A model generated the notes under the pieces. It had not been told where the DNA came from, did not search any database, and saw only the letters and a program-made list of their open reading frames with translations. This document shows, in pieces, positions 34,781-47,500 of a DNA stretch of 64,000 nucleotides. Within the stretch, counting starts at the first letter, position 1, and every line of letters begins with the position of its first letter. The stretch covers positions 5,061,717-5,125,716 of the forward strand of contig CM057150.1 in the NCBI GenBank assembly GCA_029964075.1. Reading direction: 5' to 3'. The DNA is from Patiria pectinifera. Taxonomy: Eukaryota; Echinodermata; Asteroidea; Valvatida; Asterinidae. The position numbers were made by a program, and so were the translations under genes.

Positions 34781-36692
34781 CGCGCGCCGTTGTTAAGTTC
34801 CCCCATTGTAGAAATATTTATGTCAATCAAGCACTTGTGACTTGTGGCTTCCAACTCGGGCGATTTTATTCGAAAAAAAAAAGCAGTCGGACTTGTGGGT
34901 CGATTTCGCATATGAAGCGGGGGCTACATTTAGACCGGGGCCCAGAGATTAACAACCGTTTTAGGGGTGGTTTAGGGGGAGGGGAATAAAAAAAAAAACA
35001 TTGACCCGGTTACCACTAATAAAATTGAAAAGAAAAATGTTCAGGGCGTCGCAATCTTTAATTTCCAGGGACATAACTAAGCATATTTTCACAATTTAAC
35101 GTTTATAATTGAGTAGTTAAAGCATTTTCAGGTTAAGTGATACTAAAACCTCTAAGATAGATGGAATATTTTACTGAGTAAATTCGTGTCAAACCTTTCA
35201 AAGCGTTTTTCTCCGATTTGTATTTCTGCAACGCTGACCACCGGGTGTCAGTTCGTGGTGTCGGTGACGAATTTGGTGTGGTGAAACTTCGGACTTCAAA
35301 AATGGGGTCCGGTTATGTCATCAGCACACTACTGTCAATGTTGCACACTGAAGACTCGCAGCTTAATTTTCTTAGGTAGAGCCGACTTCCAGATTTATCT
35401 GCTCTCCAAGCTAGCCACTTGCTACGCCACTGATATATAGTACGGACTGGGAGCAAGTTGCTCGCACTCGGATCTGCTTTTGCCCAAACAAAGTGACCTT
35501 TTTCAGAGGGCTATTCCTTGCAGAAACTGAAAAAAGAGGTTTTGTTTTGTTTGAAATCAAACAAAATCGAATTTGTTAACGAGCACGCGTCCGGGGAACG
35601 CAAATTTAAACAATGGAAAAGGCCCCTTACCTAAATCCCGTAGCAGCAGGTAGAGTGCATTATTTTGATGATAAGATTTTATCAAGAGGGGACTTGAACA
35701 TGAACTGTACGGTCCCAAAACTTTTTGAACAAGTTTTGGACTGCTACATTTTCAATAAAAGGAATATAGGAATAATTTATTGTGTGGGATCGATCTGTTA
35801 CTGTTTCTTTGTTATACGTGCGCGGTGCGCCGATTATATTGTGTTCGATTTCGAGGTTATTTCCTGAAGTTTATTTGTTTCCTGAATAAGTGACCCCGAA
35901 TGACCCTTGCTATTTATGATGTGAATAAAGACCGTCCAGACTCGACTCACGCTCATTATTCACAAAATCGTCTCGTCCGAAAGCTGTGATCATATAACGG
36001 TACAAGTGTACCTTAGCAACAAAATAAAGAAATCTTGTTACTAGACATAAAAGAATCTGCATATGATTTAATGGAATTGTTTTCTTTTTTTGGAAACGTG
36101 TTTTGTACAATTTTGTTTTTAAGAATAATAATGGTTATATTCCATGCAAACTTAGATTGATGTACTTCAGTACATTTAAATATAAAACGATTTGTATTAT
36201 TACACGCTCCACTGTTTGGTAACATAATTATATTTTGAATGAGCCCAGAATGCCGGCGCACAACCGATCAGGCCACACACGTACACGTGCAGCTAGCGTA
36301 TTGTAGTACAAGTTGAGCACATGGTGATCACATGCACACCCTCATTCCATTCATAAGTGAAAACGGAAGCATCCATTCGATTCTCGTAGGGGTTAACTTT
36401 CCCATCAACAACCCAATATACATAAATTCTAAAAAGTCCAACTTAGTGTTCGCGTTTTCTAATGAAACATGGTCAACATTTATATTTTGTCTTGCAAGAT
36501 ATTGAAAATGCACATGTTCCGACAAATTATTTTGTATTAAGTGCCAAAAATACCTGCTTTGTGGAAGTGAATTTGTGGCATTTTCGCGCGTAATTTCGGC
36601 GCTCGAACTGAAAAATTGCGCGCCAACCCGGCTTTCACGATCTTACGGTCCATTATCGTCGCGTTACGTACGTGTGTAGAAACGACTAGCTT
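34781..36692. other. Intergenic, no gene seen
   Basis: Short frames (for example 35613-35867) have no recognisable motif. CG-containing words are frequent at 36580-36670. Confidence 0.3.
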
Positions 36693-36700
36693 AGATCTAG

Positions 36701-37533
36701 GGGTCGCACTAAAAAGCGTCAACACAGCGTCAACACAGCGTCAACACATGACAGAAGCGTCAACACACCGTCAACACATCCATAACACATTCTGAATTAA
36801 CAAAAATGGTATATAATTGTAAAGCATTGAATAAAAGAGAATTTCCATTGGTTTGAGTTTCCATTTACTTGTTAAAAATATAGTATTTTCACGCGAAAAA
36901 ATGACCTTTCGCTTGCACGGCCGTTGTCCGCCATCTTGACCTCGCGCAAAGCTTGGACTACACCATTTCAAGTAGGGATGTAAAGTAATGGCATTATCTT
37001 GTCATAAACAACAGAGGGATACCAGATCTGTGACGACTGAGGATCGGAGTGGTGGATCATTATTTTGTGAGTTGTGTTTATGTTTCATTTAGTTTATTGA
37101 AATGGACATCTTTTGGTATTGGCCTGCCGCGCCCTCTCTGTTGGTTTATTGTACAACGCTATCACCCATTAGCATAATGGTATGGTCCGCACTGCCACTG
37201 AGGCAACATGGTAGCTAGTCTGGTTCCCAGACCAAAAGATGCCGACTATTCCTGATGAATCTTAGACGTGTAGACGTCGGGGGAAATTGTCAGGTCGGGG
37301 AACCAGACTACATGGTAGCCGATTTCGGAGCGGCACGGAGAGCCAATTTTCTTGAACTGAAAATCAAATTTTCAGACGTTTAACCTATTAATTTTAAGCC
37401 AAAATCTTGTTTCTGACCATACTATATGGGTTACATACTGCTTTTGTAACTTTTAATGCATTTTGGATGTGTTGACGCTGTGTTGACGCTTTGGAGTGTG
37501 TTGACGCTGTGTTGACGCTTTTTAGTATGACCG
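36701..37533. mobile_element. hAT-like element with GCGTCAACACA arrays
   Basis: GGGTCGCACTAAAAAGCG at the left and CGCTTTTTAGTATGACCG at the right are flanked by 8-bp duplications AGATCTAG (36693-36700 and 37534-37541). GCGTCAACACA units repeat about five times at the left and four times inverted at the right. The interior has a nested element at 37216-37310. No transposase. Confidence 0.8.
37216..37310. mobile_element. 95-bp element with 9-bp target duplication, nested
   Basis: Ends TAGTCTGGTTCCC and GGGAACCAGACTA (one mismatch region inside) are flanked by CATGGTAGC at 37207-37215 and 37311-37319. Solo end sequences of the same type occur at about 33520 and 49931. Confidence 0.8.
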
Positions 37534-37541
37534 AGATCTAG

Positions 37542-40289
37542 TATCTGCCGGCTGGAGAAAATTAGCACGTGTGAAATTTTCGACTAAATATTTGCCAATT
37601 TGATCTGTTTTTGTGCCAAAATTCATCCTAGTCTGAAAAGGTGTCGACGATCTTCGTTGAAATCTGCTTGTTAGGTGAGTAAATACATGTGTTATTAACC
37701 ATAGAGCAAGTATTAACTGATTGATGCTGCTCGATCATGTCTGAGATGCCAGCTTGGATGTTCAACATGTTCAACCCCATTCATCATTTTCACGGCATGA
37801 TTCATGTTATTTATTATTAATATTATATTAACCATGCTAAATCATAAAATTCATGACAATTTTGCAGCTGAAGTTTACCTAGTATTGTAGGCCATACACT
37901 TGAGCTGGAAATTTCATGATCGGACTACGATTGACGATCCTAGTGTAATTTTTAAGGGGGAAAACCGTAGGCAAAAAGCCCTTAGGCTTAGGCCTACACT
38001 CTAGTTAGGCGTACACAGCCTTAAAGTTTTACCTTTAGGCAAAAAAATATTACTGGATACTGTTACTGTGTTAGGCCTACTTACTTAGGTGTTTATGATA
38101 TTAGTAAGTATTACAGAGCCAGAGGCTATGTTTCCAATAGGCCCTAGGCCTTTATTTTCTACATTTGTTTTTGATGTGGTTTTGTAGAAAAAACTTAGTC
38201 AAACATGTCAAAGGAACATTTTATTACAAGTTTGGATTTCTTCGGAATCTGCCAAAAACAAGGCTAGATTAAATTAAACCAGGAATTTTTTTATGAGACA
38301 CTGAAATGTGAATGCAGAGTTATGTGATTATTTTACTCCTTTTTGTATCTAAACTTTAGATACAAAAAGGAGTGCAAAAATATGATTGAAATGCTCAAAA
38401 CTCACATTTTTTTTCAGAATCTTTGCCTTAGTCTGAAGTTAGACTTGTCTTTAGCCTACTCATCATGTTCATGCTTTATAAATTAGGCCTATAATAAGCT
38501 ATTTCAATAATTATATTTCTGTATCACCCCCAGCATGCCCAGACGGCAATCATGATTTCAAAAATTCTAATATTTGAATTTAAATGAATGTGCAAAAAAA
38601 GCAGAATGTAAATCACAATTTCCTATTCAGACATGTCAGAAGAATAAACCTAAACAATGTACAATGTCCTAAAACATGTAAAAATTTACAAATTAAATAT
38701 AGGCATAGCTAGGCCTATTTACTGCAAAGGTATTACCAGAAGGGGCTCTGGCGCATCGTCAATTTGACTAGTGCCTAGTATCACCAGTGTTTACTATCTA
38801 ATCTTGCCTGATGTTATTTCAGGCTAATCCCTATTGAAGTCATATCTTTGCACTTCCTAAAAGATCGAAATACACAACGTAGTTGATTCGACCTTTGGAC
38901 ATAAACAATAAACACAAAATGTTATCAGTATTTGAAAGGTCGATGCCTTGTGATCCCTTCGGTAGGGACTTTAGTCTAGACCTTCCTTTACTGAAAAAGA
39001 GGTTGCCCCAGTTGGAGCTGAACAATTATTCATTAACGCGTTTTAAGTATATTATATAAAAAAAAATTTAAATATGACATCACAATGACGTCACAAATTT
39101 TCGAATTTTTTGTATTACCTACCAAAACCTATTACAAAACCAGTTTCAAGAATTTCGACTTCAGCATGTTTTGTTTGTCAGGTATGCAGATGAGATGAAA
39201 CATTGAAAAATCGATACAAAAATTTCACATAAACTAGTGAAGGATTGCGGTATGTTGTGGATATCACTTTTGGGAAGATGTGTATTTCTGAAAAGAACTG
39301 GTTGGTTGTAGAACCACACACCTTCCCAAAAAGGTTTCCACATGGTGTTACCACAAACTTTCACTAGTTTATTCTACCACCATACAAAGAAAGAATCTTA
39401 CTTCAAAATTCACATGACCTCAATTTTCATCTATACTCACAAAACTAGATGCCAAGTTTCACGAAGACTGCAGTCTGTTTATTGTCAAAAGTGGCACCCT
39501 TCGAATGAAAATTGTACACTGTAGAAAGTCTGTGGGATTTGGGATAGAAAAAAAAAAAAGTAAAAGAAAAAAAATCAGAACAAAAAAGGTTTCTCCGCCC
39601 ATTGTTGTAAGACAACTGACCCTGAAGTGTTTGGTCATGTTGGTCTATAGAGTTGGAAGTTTTATTTTTTTAATTTTATTGTCGGATATTTGCTTTTTGA
39701 AATTAATTTCATCTTTGTACATGAATGTATTGTTTGTTTTTGGGAGGAAAATCAATCCCCCCAAATATGAGGCTAGAATACTGGTAATTGCATTACCATT
39801 TCCTTCACTGAGAAGCAATTATAATTGCTCTCTCTTCTGTAATCAGCTTTTTGAACAGCAACCAACAATCATACATAATATCAGTAAGGAAAAAAGCAAG
39901 GTTGCACCTAAAAAAAAAATTCTTTTGGATAATTTTTGTGGAGGTTAAATTTATGTAAGAATCCGTTTAAATACTGAGTACACCTTGCAAGTACAGCTTT
40001 TCTGTCAACCAAACCGTGCAAAGCATCGATCAACCGTGTCATGCTTGCCTACAAAATAGATCCAAATACTATAGCATTGCAGGCGGTTTTTTTTTAGTAC
40101 AGTGCCTTTGTTTCCCTGAGGGAGACACATATATTGTTACTGAATATAAAAAAAAAAAATCACCCCCCCCCCAATGCTGAATGCAAATGGATGTATTGGA
40201 TGTTGTGGAAGAGTGGTTTCAGCACACTGCCCTGTTCTGCACTTAAAACAGGTTTGGAAAGTATTTTTTTTCCTGGAAATAAAACCTCA
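37542..40289. other. SLC20A: Upstream of the PiT coding region
   Basis: A 5' UTR exon could end at GTTAG|GTGAGT near 37672. A second weak candidate acceptor is near 41143. A short palindrome ACTCCTTTTTGTATCTAAA with its complement lies at 38337-38374. 39290-39365 carries the AACCACAC and GGTGTTACC repeat fragment. No other gene. Confidence 0.3.
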
Positions 40290-40486
40290 AAGTCCTCAAA
40301 AGTGCCGAAGGCACAGTAGCTTGCAAGCCTGAAGAAATCAGGTAGGGACTGAAAACCCATGGAATCAGGTAGGGACTGCAACTGAAAGCCCAATCCACAT
40401 ATTGACCCAGGCAGGATTCGAACCCGGGTCACAGCGGTGGAAGGCGAGGAAAGTACATATTGCTACGCCAACCTGACTCCCCCTGC
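40290..40486 (-). repeat. tRNA-derived SINE
   Basis: Minus-strand A box region GGTTGGCGTAGCA at 40461-40473 and B box GGTTCGAATCC at 40414-40424. The body has two CAGTCCCTACCTGATT repeats. Confidence 0.8.
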
Positions 40487-41198
40487 TGCATAATGTACGA
40501 TACGATGAAATAACAATTGTTAAGGCCAGTTCAATCCTCGCCCGAAATTGAATGCAACATTTTTGACGTCAGGCGAAAGTTTTATGCTGCGAATTTGTAA
40601 GAGTTTTCAAATTTCGAAGTAACTTTGCACTGAATGTTTTGTGACGTCAAAGTCACTTCGCATTCGTGTGACGTACACGTGTATGTATAAACCGTTTTTT
40701 TTCTTCAAATTGGTTGCTGTTTTTGCCAGCCGCAGTCATAAAAAGAACGTCATAGTTGACATCGTATGTCAGTGTTTCCCCTGGCTAATGAAATGAGCGA
40801 GATGGTAAAAATTAAAATTGATGATTGAAACAAAATTGATGCAGTTTGCAAACTCAAAGAGATGCTGCCCTTACAAAAATGCGAGACGATTCCATTTACA
40901 CATCCAAATTGGAAGTTCTTGATACCTACAGGTCAAGGAAAATGCTCATAAATTACACAAAAAGAACATTTTCCGATTAGTATTTCCTTTACATCACAGC
41001 GAGGTGGTGATGTTGGCAAAAATCGAGCGAGGTGGTCACTGAAAGTAGCGAGGTGGGCCGCCTCACATTTGAATGGGCAGGGGAAACACTGTCGTATGTA
41101 GTGTGATGAATTATACCATCCCTCTTCTCTTGACATTGTATAGATCCTGTTGTTGGAGTCAACATATTGCTGTTTACTTCGTGACTTAATCCATCGGG
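40487..41198 (+). other. SLC20A: Proximal upstream sequence and probable 5' UTR of PiT
   Basis: TTGACATTGTATAG near 41130-41143 could be the acceptor of the exon containing the start codon, leaving about 55 bases of 5' UTR in it. The transcription start is not identifiable. Confidence 0.35.
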
Positions 41199-41562
41199 AT
41201 GGATATCACAACTGCCGTACCCGACCTCAGCTGGGTGACCTCCATGCTCCCAGGCACCGGAACCGTTGGACCCATGGACATGACCCCGTACGTCTGGACC
41301 CTGGTGGTGGGTTTCCTCATCTCCTTCGTCCTGGCTTTTGGTCTTGGCGCCAACGACGTCGCAAACTCCTTCGCCACCTCGGTGGGTTCGCGAGTGCTGA
41401 CGCTGCGCATGGCATGCATCCTGGCTTCCTTCTTTGAGACGGCTGGGGCGGTGTTGCTGGGGGCGAAAGTCTCAGACACCATCCGCAAGGGCATCTTTGA
41501 CGTGTCGCTGTACGAGGGCATGACGGAGACCCTGATTGTGGGTCAGATTGCTGCGCTGGGAG
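41199..41562 (+). CDS. SLC20A: PiT coding exon 1 (residues 1-121)
   Basis: The exon carries the N-terminus, first membrane spans (about 32-49 and 70-88) and the GANDVANSF signature. It ends in phase 1 before GTAAGA. An in-frame stop 10 bases upstream fixes this ATG as the first possible start. It is strikingly GC-richer than the surrounding introns. Confidence 0.95.
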
Positions 41563-44500
41563 GTAAGACATTCCCCCCCCCCACACCCCGTCAGATTATT
41601 AAGCCCCGCCCACTCTGCGCTCGTGCAGCAGCACTACTGCCTCTCGAATGTCCCACTACATTAATAAACGGCACTCGTTTATACTGTGCTGCATCGGGAG
41701 TCCTGTTTATTACGTCACGATTTACTATGTTTTGTTTGCTGCCCCAAACACGTTCGACACGCTCGGGTCGAAACAGGACCTGAAAAACGGCTCTCAAAAG
41801 TACCTTTTGTACTCATTTCATGACAGACACAATAGTCGTTTTTATTTCATCATACCTTAGGCTTCATAAACCCGGAAAATGACGGAAATGTCTTCGAGCA
41901 TTCCACAACCTCTTTAAAAGTTGTTCAGTTTTGAAAGAGGCATGGAACAAACGCATCCACCAACACTTACAAGTGTACAGGTGCAGGTATTGAATTATTT
42001 CTTCACAAAATGTGATTTATTGTCTGCCAGACAATAATCCGGCTCTCGCTGGGAGGTAATCTGTGCAAAAAAAGTGAAAGCCCCCTTTTTTCAGATGGTT
42101 GCAGATGCCCCAAATCTGGATGAGGCAAAAAAAAAAGTCTCCAGTTTCTGGTATGGGGCTTGCCCCAAAAGTGGTGCGGTGACGCTTTATATGTATTTTT
42201 TTTCAAAAAGAAAAACCTTGTTATTTTGCTGACGCTACGGCAATGCGCGCGCAGACCAGACCAGAAACCAGACTTTTTTATTGGCTTATTTATTAGTTTT
42301 TTTTATTAAAACAAAACAAATTGAAATTTGCAAGGAGAAAAGAACAATATCAATTTTATTTTTAAGAGTATGGGGTTTGGATTTTATCTTCAATTCAAAG
42401 TCGATTTTTCATGCATTGGAGCCCCGAGGTACATGTACATACATGTACATGTACAACCACGATTAAAAGCAAATCAATCAACCACCAACATATCATTTAT
42501 GAAATCGTATGTACCAGTCCTTCTGATTTGAAAATCACAGACGTGTGGAAAAAGACACACCTGGATTTTTCTAGGTTTTCTAGGTGTGTGATCTGTGGTC
42601 CAGGGAAATTCAGGCGTGCAATTATTCACACTTCTCGGGAAGCTTTTAGGTGTGCGATGGTGTGGGGGTGTGATCGCACGCCTCAAATCAGAAGGACTGA
42701 TGTACATGTTAATGTGCATTGCAAAATGAATCCAAACAAGGAGTAATGCAAGAGTGAAAGGATTGAAATATTAGCTAAAAGGAAATATCAAAAACGGAAA
42801 ACAGATGTAAATGTTGTACATTTTATACCCACATCAAGCATGTAGTCGATATTTCTCTGCGTTCAAACAACTTATTGTCCCCTATTTCCATCTTCAAATC
42901 TATACTCCCTCAGCTAATCAATAATTCACCGCATGCTTATTCAAGCCGTCAGCAATTTAATCCACGGACTACGGTACCACAGCTTTTCAACCTTTGGCAA
43001 GTTGCATCCGTGCCTGTTCTTGGTTTTTGGCTATCACTGCCGAGACGGTTAAACTAGCTAGACTTCAGATTACATGTATGTGATATGTAGATCATGTTCT
43101 CAAGGATTTTGAGTCATGAATGAACAGAAACCACAAATAAAAACCAAAAGAAAATCCAAATCAGGGACCTCAACCAGTATTTTAAAATTGGATTTAAATT
43201 TTTGCTAAATTCTTAAATCCTGTTGCTAAAATTCTTAAACCGTGTTGCCTAAATTCTTAAGCTCTGTTGCCTAAATTCTTAAAACCCGGTTTACACAGCG
43301 AATACATTGTTAATTGCGATACAAGTTGTCAAAAACTACAGTCATCAAAAATTCCAAATTGGAGGCCCAAAATACACCTCTATTGCCCTGCTTTTGATAA
43401 TGATAATAATGATAATGATTCTTTATTGTCCGCATCTTATAAATACGGATAATCATATTCCATTGGCAACACAATTACATTAAAACACTAATATTACATG
43501 TACATCAAAACCCTGTTACATAAATCAAAATACAACACACATCTAAGTACATGTATAAAAGAAGGAAAATAAGACGAAATGAAATTGTTTTCAATTTATA
43601 CTCAACAATTTACTACCATAAGATGGAATTTTGCGTCTGGGTGATATAAATCAAATTAGGTTTTGCCCTTCACTGACGTTTAAACACTGTATACTCGGTG
43701 TGTTACCTCCCGAGTGAAATTTGGAAAAAATCACTCGGGTGGGACTCGAACCCACGACCTCCTGCTTTCTAGTGCAGATGTCTTTACTACCAGTTCTTAA
43801 AAGTGTATTTTATTATTCACGTACTATGTAAAAGCCAGTACATGCACATGTGATTAAAATATTTATATTTATTACGTAAAAATATATTGGCCATTTTATC
43901 GCTTGGTTAGTGATAGTATAATATTCATTTATTTTCATTTTTTTTTAGATACAAAAATAAAGAAGAAAAGCCCCTCAGCGACACCCAAACCTCTGCCGAT
44001 TATTTAATGTATTTTTCGTCTCATCTCCATCAAGTATAAAACTAAAAGTTAACAAACATCGCAATATGCAACTGCCAATGGTGTGACATTTTTGGATAAA
44101 TCCAGTGTGTAATGAGGATAATTTTCTCCACAAATTGCAGACTGATCGCATCAGTTTGGTGCGCACTTAGATGCTCCCCGCTCATCACTGTAGCCTTGAG
44201 CAGAAGAGGGCGGATTAATTTCCTGTTTTGTTCTTCGTGCTCTTTCGTCCGATTTGGCATCCCTCTTTATTATAGTTAGGAATAAATCAACATCAGCCTG
44301 CATTGGCTGGGTCAATTTGGGATGCCCTACATGCAGCCACGCACATATTAGTCTGGGACTGTGCATCTGATACGGCTGGACAAATTGAGATTTTTGTATT
44401 GGGGCGCTTAATGGCTCTTCTAAATAAATTGTCTGAGAATATTTTAAAGTGAAGTGAATGTTCATGTATGGTCATTTATTAACAGTTAATGTTTGGGAAC

Positions 44501-47500
44501 GAATACAGAAAAACATAAAAATCATGAAAGGGGTCATATGGAGAGAGCAGGACCTGCAAGGAAAATTCAAACTTGAATATCCAACGTCTTGCTTAGTTTA
44601 TACAACACCTGATTGGTGGATCGTTGATCACATGTCATTGAATTATTCGTCCCAACGAACGGCGCGCGCGTGGCGCAACGCAGAGTGCAATGGAAGTTCT
44701 ATTGCACGGTGAATAGAACTTCCATTGCACGGTGTCACTGCTGCTGCTGGTGGCGCTGTTTTAAATCGACATAAATTGAATATGATTGGTCTAAACCTGT
44801 TGAACAGTTTGCATAAATTAAATATGATGAAAATATGATGAAACCTTTAAACAGTTTTTAACCTTAAAAATTGGCTATTAAAAGTCAACCAATCAGATGA
44901 CAAGGATTTATTCAGGTGTTATATAACACAAATAATAAATGTTTCAAGTTTGTGCAATGGAAAGAATAATTTCATTCGGTGACAAATGAAATGTTCGCCT
45001 CGTGGAATGGAACATTTCATCTGTCACCTCATTTTTCTTACCATTGCACTCACAAACATTCATTATTTACCTGAAGCCTGATCATAGAGTGTCCCAATTT
45101 AAAGGCACGTACATGTAGGAACGTTTGCAAATACCAGGAAACAATTTAATAAAATCCGTACTCAAGGTGAAGATTCACTGAAGATATGCTGGTATCAAAT
45201 ACACTGTGAAATTATTTGGCCTAAAATGGTTTCATTCGGAAGAAAAGAATCAATGAAAGAGGTTTAAGAAAGTGTGCCGGCGGGCACATTTAAAAAATTT
45301 TTTTTACATGCCTTAGCGACAGAATCCAGTTACAATGTACCCCAAAACTTGTGGTCGCGTTTTCTCAAAATGTATAGTATCCACTGAGCTCAACAAGTTA
45401 GTTTTGCACCCTTCTTGAGCAATTTTGTAGCTGCAAACCAAAAAAAACAACCCGCACAAATCCTACCTGTAGATGTACAGTACATGTAGTAGACCTTTAA
45501 GCTACACAAAGGACTGTTCATTTATACATTAAATCAAATAAATGTGGGAACACTAAACCCATTTTCGGGTACTTAAATTTTGAGCAGCACATCTGACGAC
45601 TGCAAAATATTTACATGCCACTTAGACAAAATGAGGGTCGATTGTTCCGTCGACGTGTCTGTCAAACCTAAAAAAAAAAAAGGTTATTGGGCGGAAACAC
45701 TCTAAATAAAATTGGCCCATCATGCCTTGATTGTGTGCTTATTACAGGTCATCCCATGTTTATCGCAAGTTCTCCACGTGAACATGTGTGTACTTCACAT
45801 TTCTGTCACATGTTCACCGAGTGTTTCAGGTGTTTTTATCACATGGTTCTGTGGAACACCGGGCAGTAACCCTAAAATAGTATGTCCTTTGGACTTGAAC
45901 GATAATTGGATCAGGCCCAAACAGTCAGATTGCAAGTGTATGAGTTCCTGAATCAATACCTGTACAGAGTGAAATTGAATTGATTTGGGTTAAAGATAAG
46001 ATTGGAAGTTGGGGTGGGGGGGGGAGGTGCTTTTTGATTTTGACTCTGCAGGGTATGGACTCTGTGTACAAGTGCGCCCTCGACGGTTACAAAGAGAGAG
46101 TTGGTAAAGAACACTGGGAGGGACATTCAAACGCATTGCCGATGGCGCCTAACGTTCACCCTAAGACACTGCTGTCTTGTGCTTGAGATTAAGAATAAAA
46201 ATAATTGTTCACACATGCTTCGCGCCGCACACGTGCCAGTGCCAACCATAAAAAGTATGCGCATGCGGTGTTTCCCTCCCTTGGAGCTCTCGAAAGCGGT
46301 TAAAAGTGCCATCTACATTTGCACGGACTATGCACGCATGGAGTCCATACACTTACAGGTATTTAAGGCAAATGGTTTTCCACAATCGGAAAATGGACGG
46401 AATTCGCCGAATCTGCTCCACGAAACGGACAACGGAATTCAAATTCAAAGAAAATAACTTCCGCAATTTTATTGATAAAAGACATAATTTTGTAAAATTT
46501 AGTGAGTCCGAAACGAATTGTTGATTGATTGAGCAGACGAGCCATAACAAATGAGCGTTGTTTAGATTACGATAAATGCATGTATGTCTCAAGATCAGAA
46601 CAATAAATGTTAGGAGATCATTACCGTAGTGGCATTACAGTAGTGACAGACCCGGCGCACGCCGTAGTTGTCGGTCAGCGCACTGGTGTAAATCATCACA
46701 CACATGGCATGCTCTCGCAGGTCTCTTTTGCTCCATGAATTTTACTTTGGCCAGCTGATGTGTGTGACGCTATGATGAATATATGGCTATTGCATGTTTC
46801 TATTGTGGTGGTGGCGGTGCAGTATTAATGACTTGACGGTGGTGAAGTTAAATGGCAGGCCTACATCTGTAAATTGATCGGCCGTTGATAAAATAGCAAT
46901 CTTTATGTATCTAATATCTCTGTATTTTATCTGTAGGAGCCTGCATTTGGTTGTTAGTGGCAACCTACTTCAAGCTGCCCGTTTCTGGCACTCACAGCAT
47001 CGTGGGATCCATGATTGGTTTCCACCTCGTCGTGTTTCAGACGGAGGGTGTGAACTGGAGCAAGTTTGGTCTCATCAGTAAGTCTTACAAGAAAATGCAT
47101 TCACAAAATTAGATTTGTTATATGGTGTCAAGAACTCAACAAGATAGGTTGCAGTTCTCATTGCACAAAGCTAAGGCCAAAAAACAAAAAATATTCGGTC
47201 TCTGGTCAGACCAAAGTTCCGGAATTGACGCGGCGACGCGGCTTTGTTTTTTTTTGGCTTTTTTTCTTCAAGCTTGGATTGTACAGACAAGGTGGGGTAC
47301 TATTTTGCTTTTTTTGTGTCCTCATGTACATGTACATTGGTGTCCTCCATAATTTGCGTTGGTGCTCTCGATCATTTGCCTTGGTGCAATTTCCCATTCC
47401 TTGGTGCTCTTTGGTAAAAAAAATTGAGGAGGTGCGGCAATAGAGGGCGCTGTTGGAGCTACCGCGGAACATTTTGGAAAAAAAAAAGATTGACGCGCAT

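Noticed and set aside
35613-35867. 84-residue frame in the region upstream of PiT
   Set aside because: No motif, no flanking splice sites of note, AT-rich composition.
39505-39948. 147-residue plus-strand frame
   Set aside because: Lys- and Phe-rich translation of A/T-rich sequence without motif; judged chance.
47066-47443. 125-residue frame overlapping PiT exon 2
   Set aside because: Different frame from the exon and runs into the intron; no motif.
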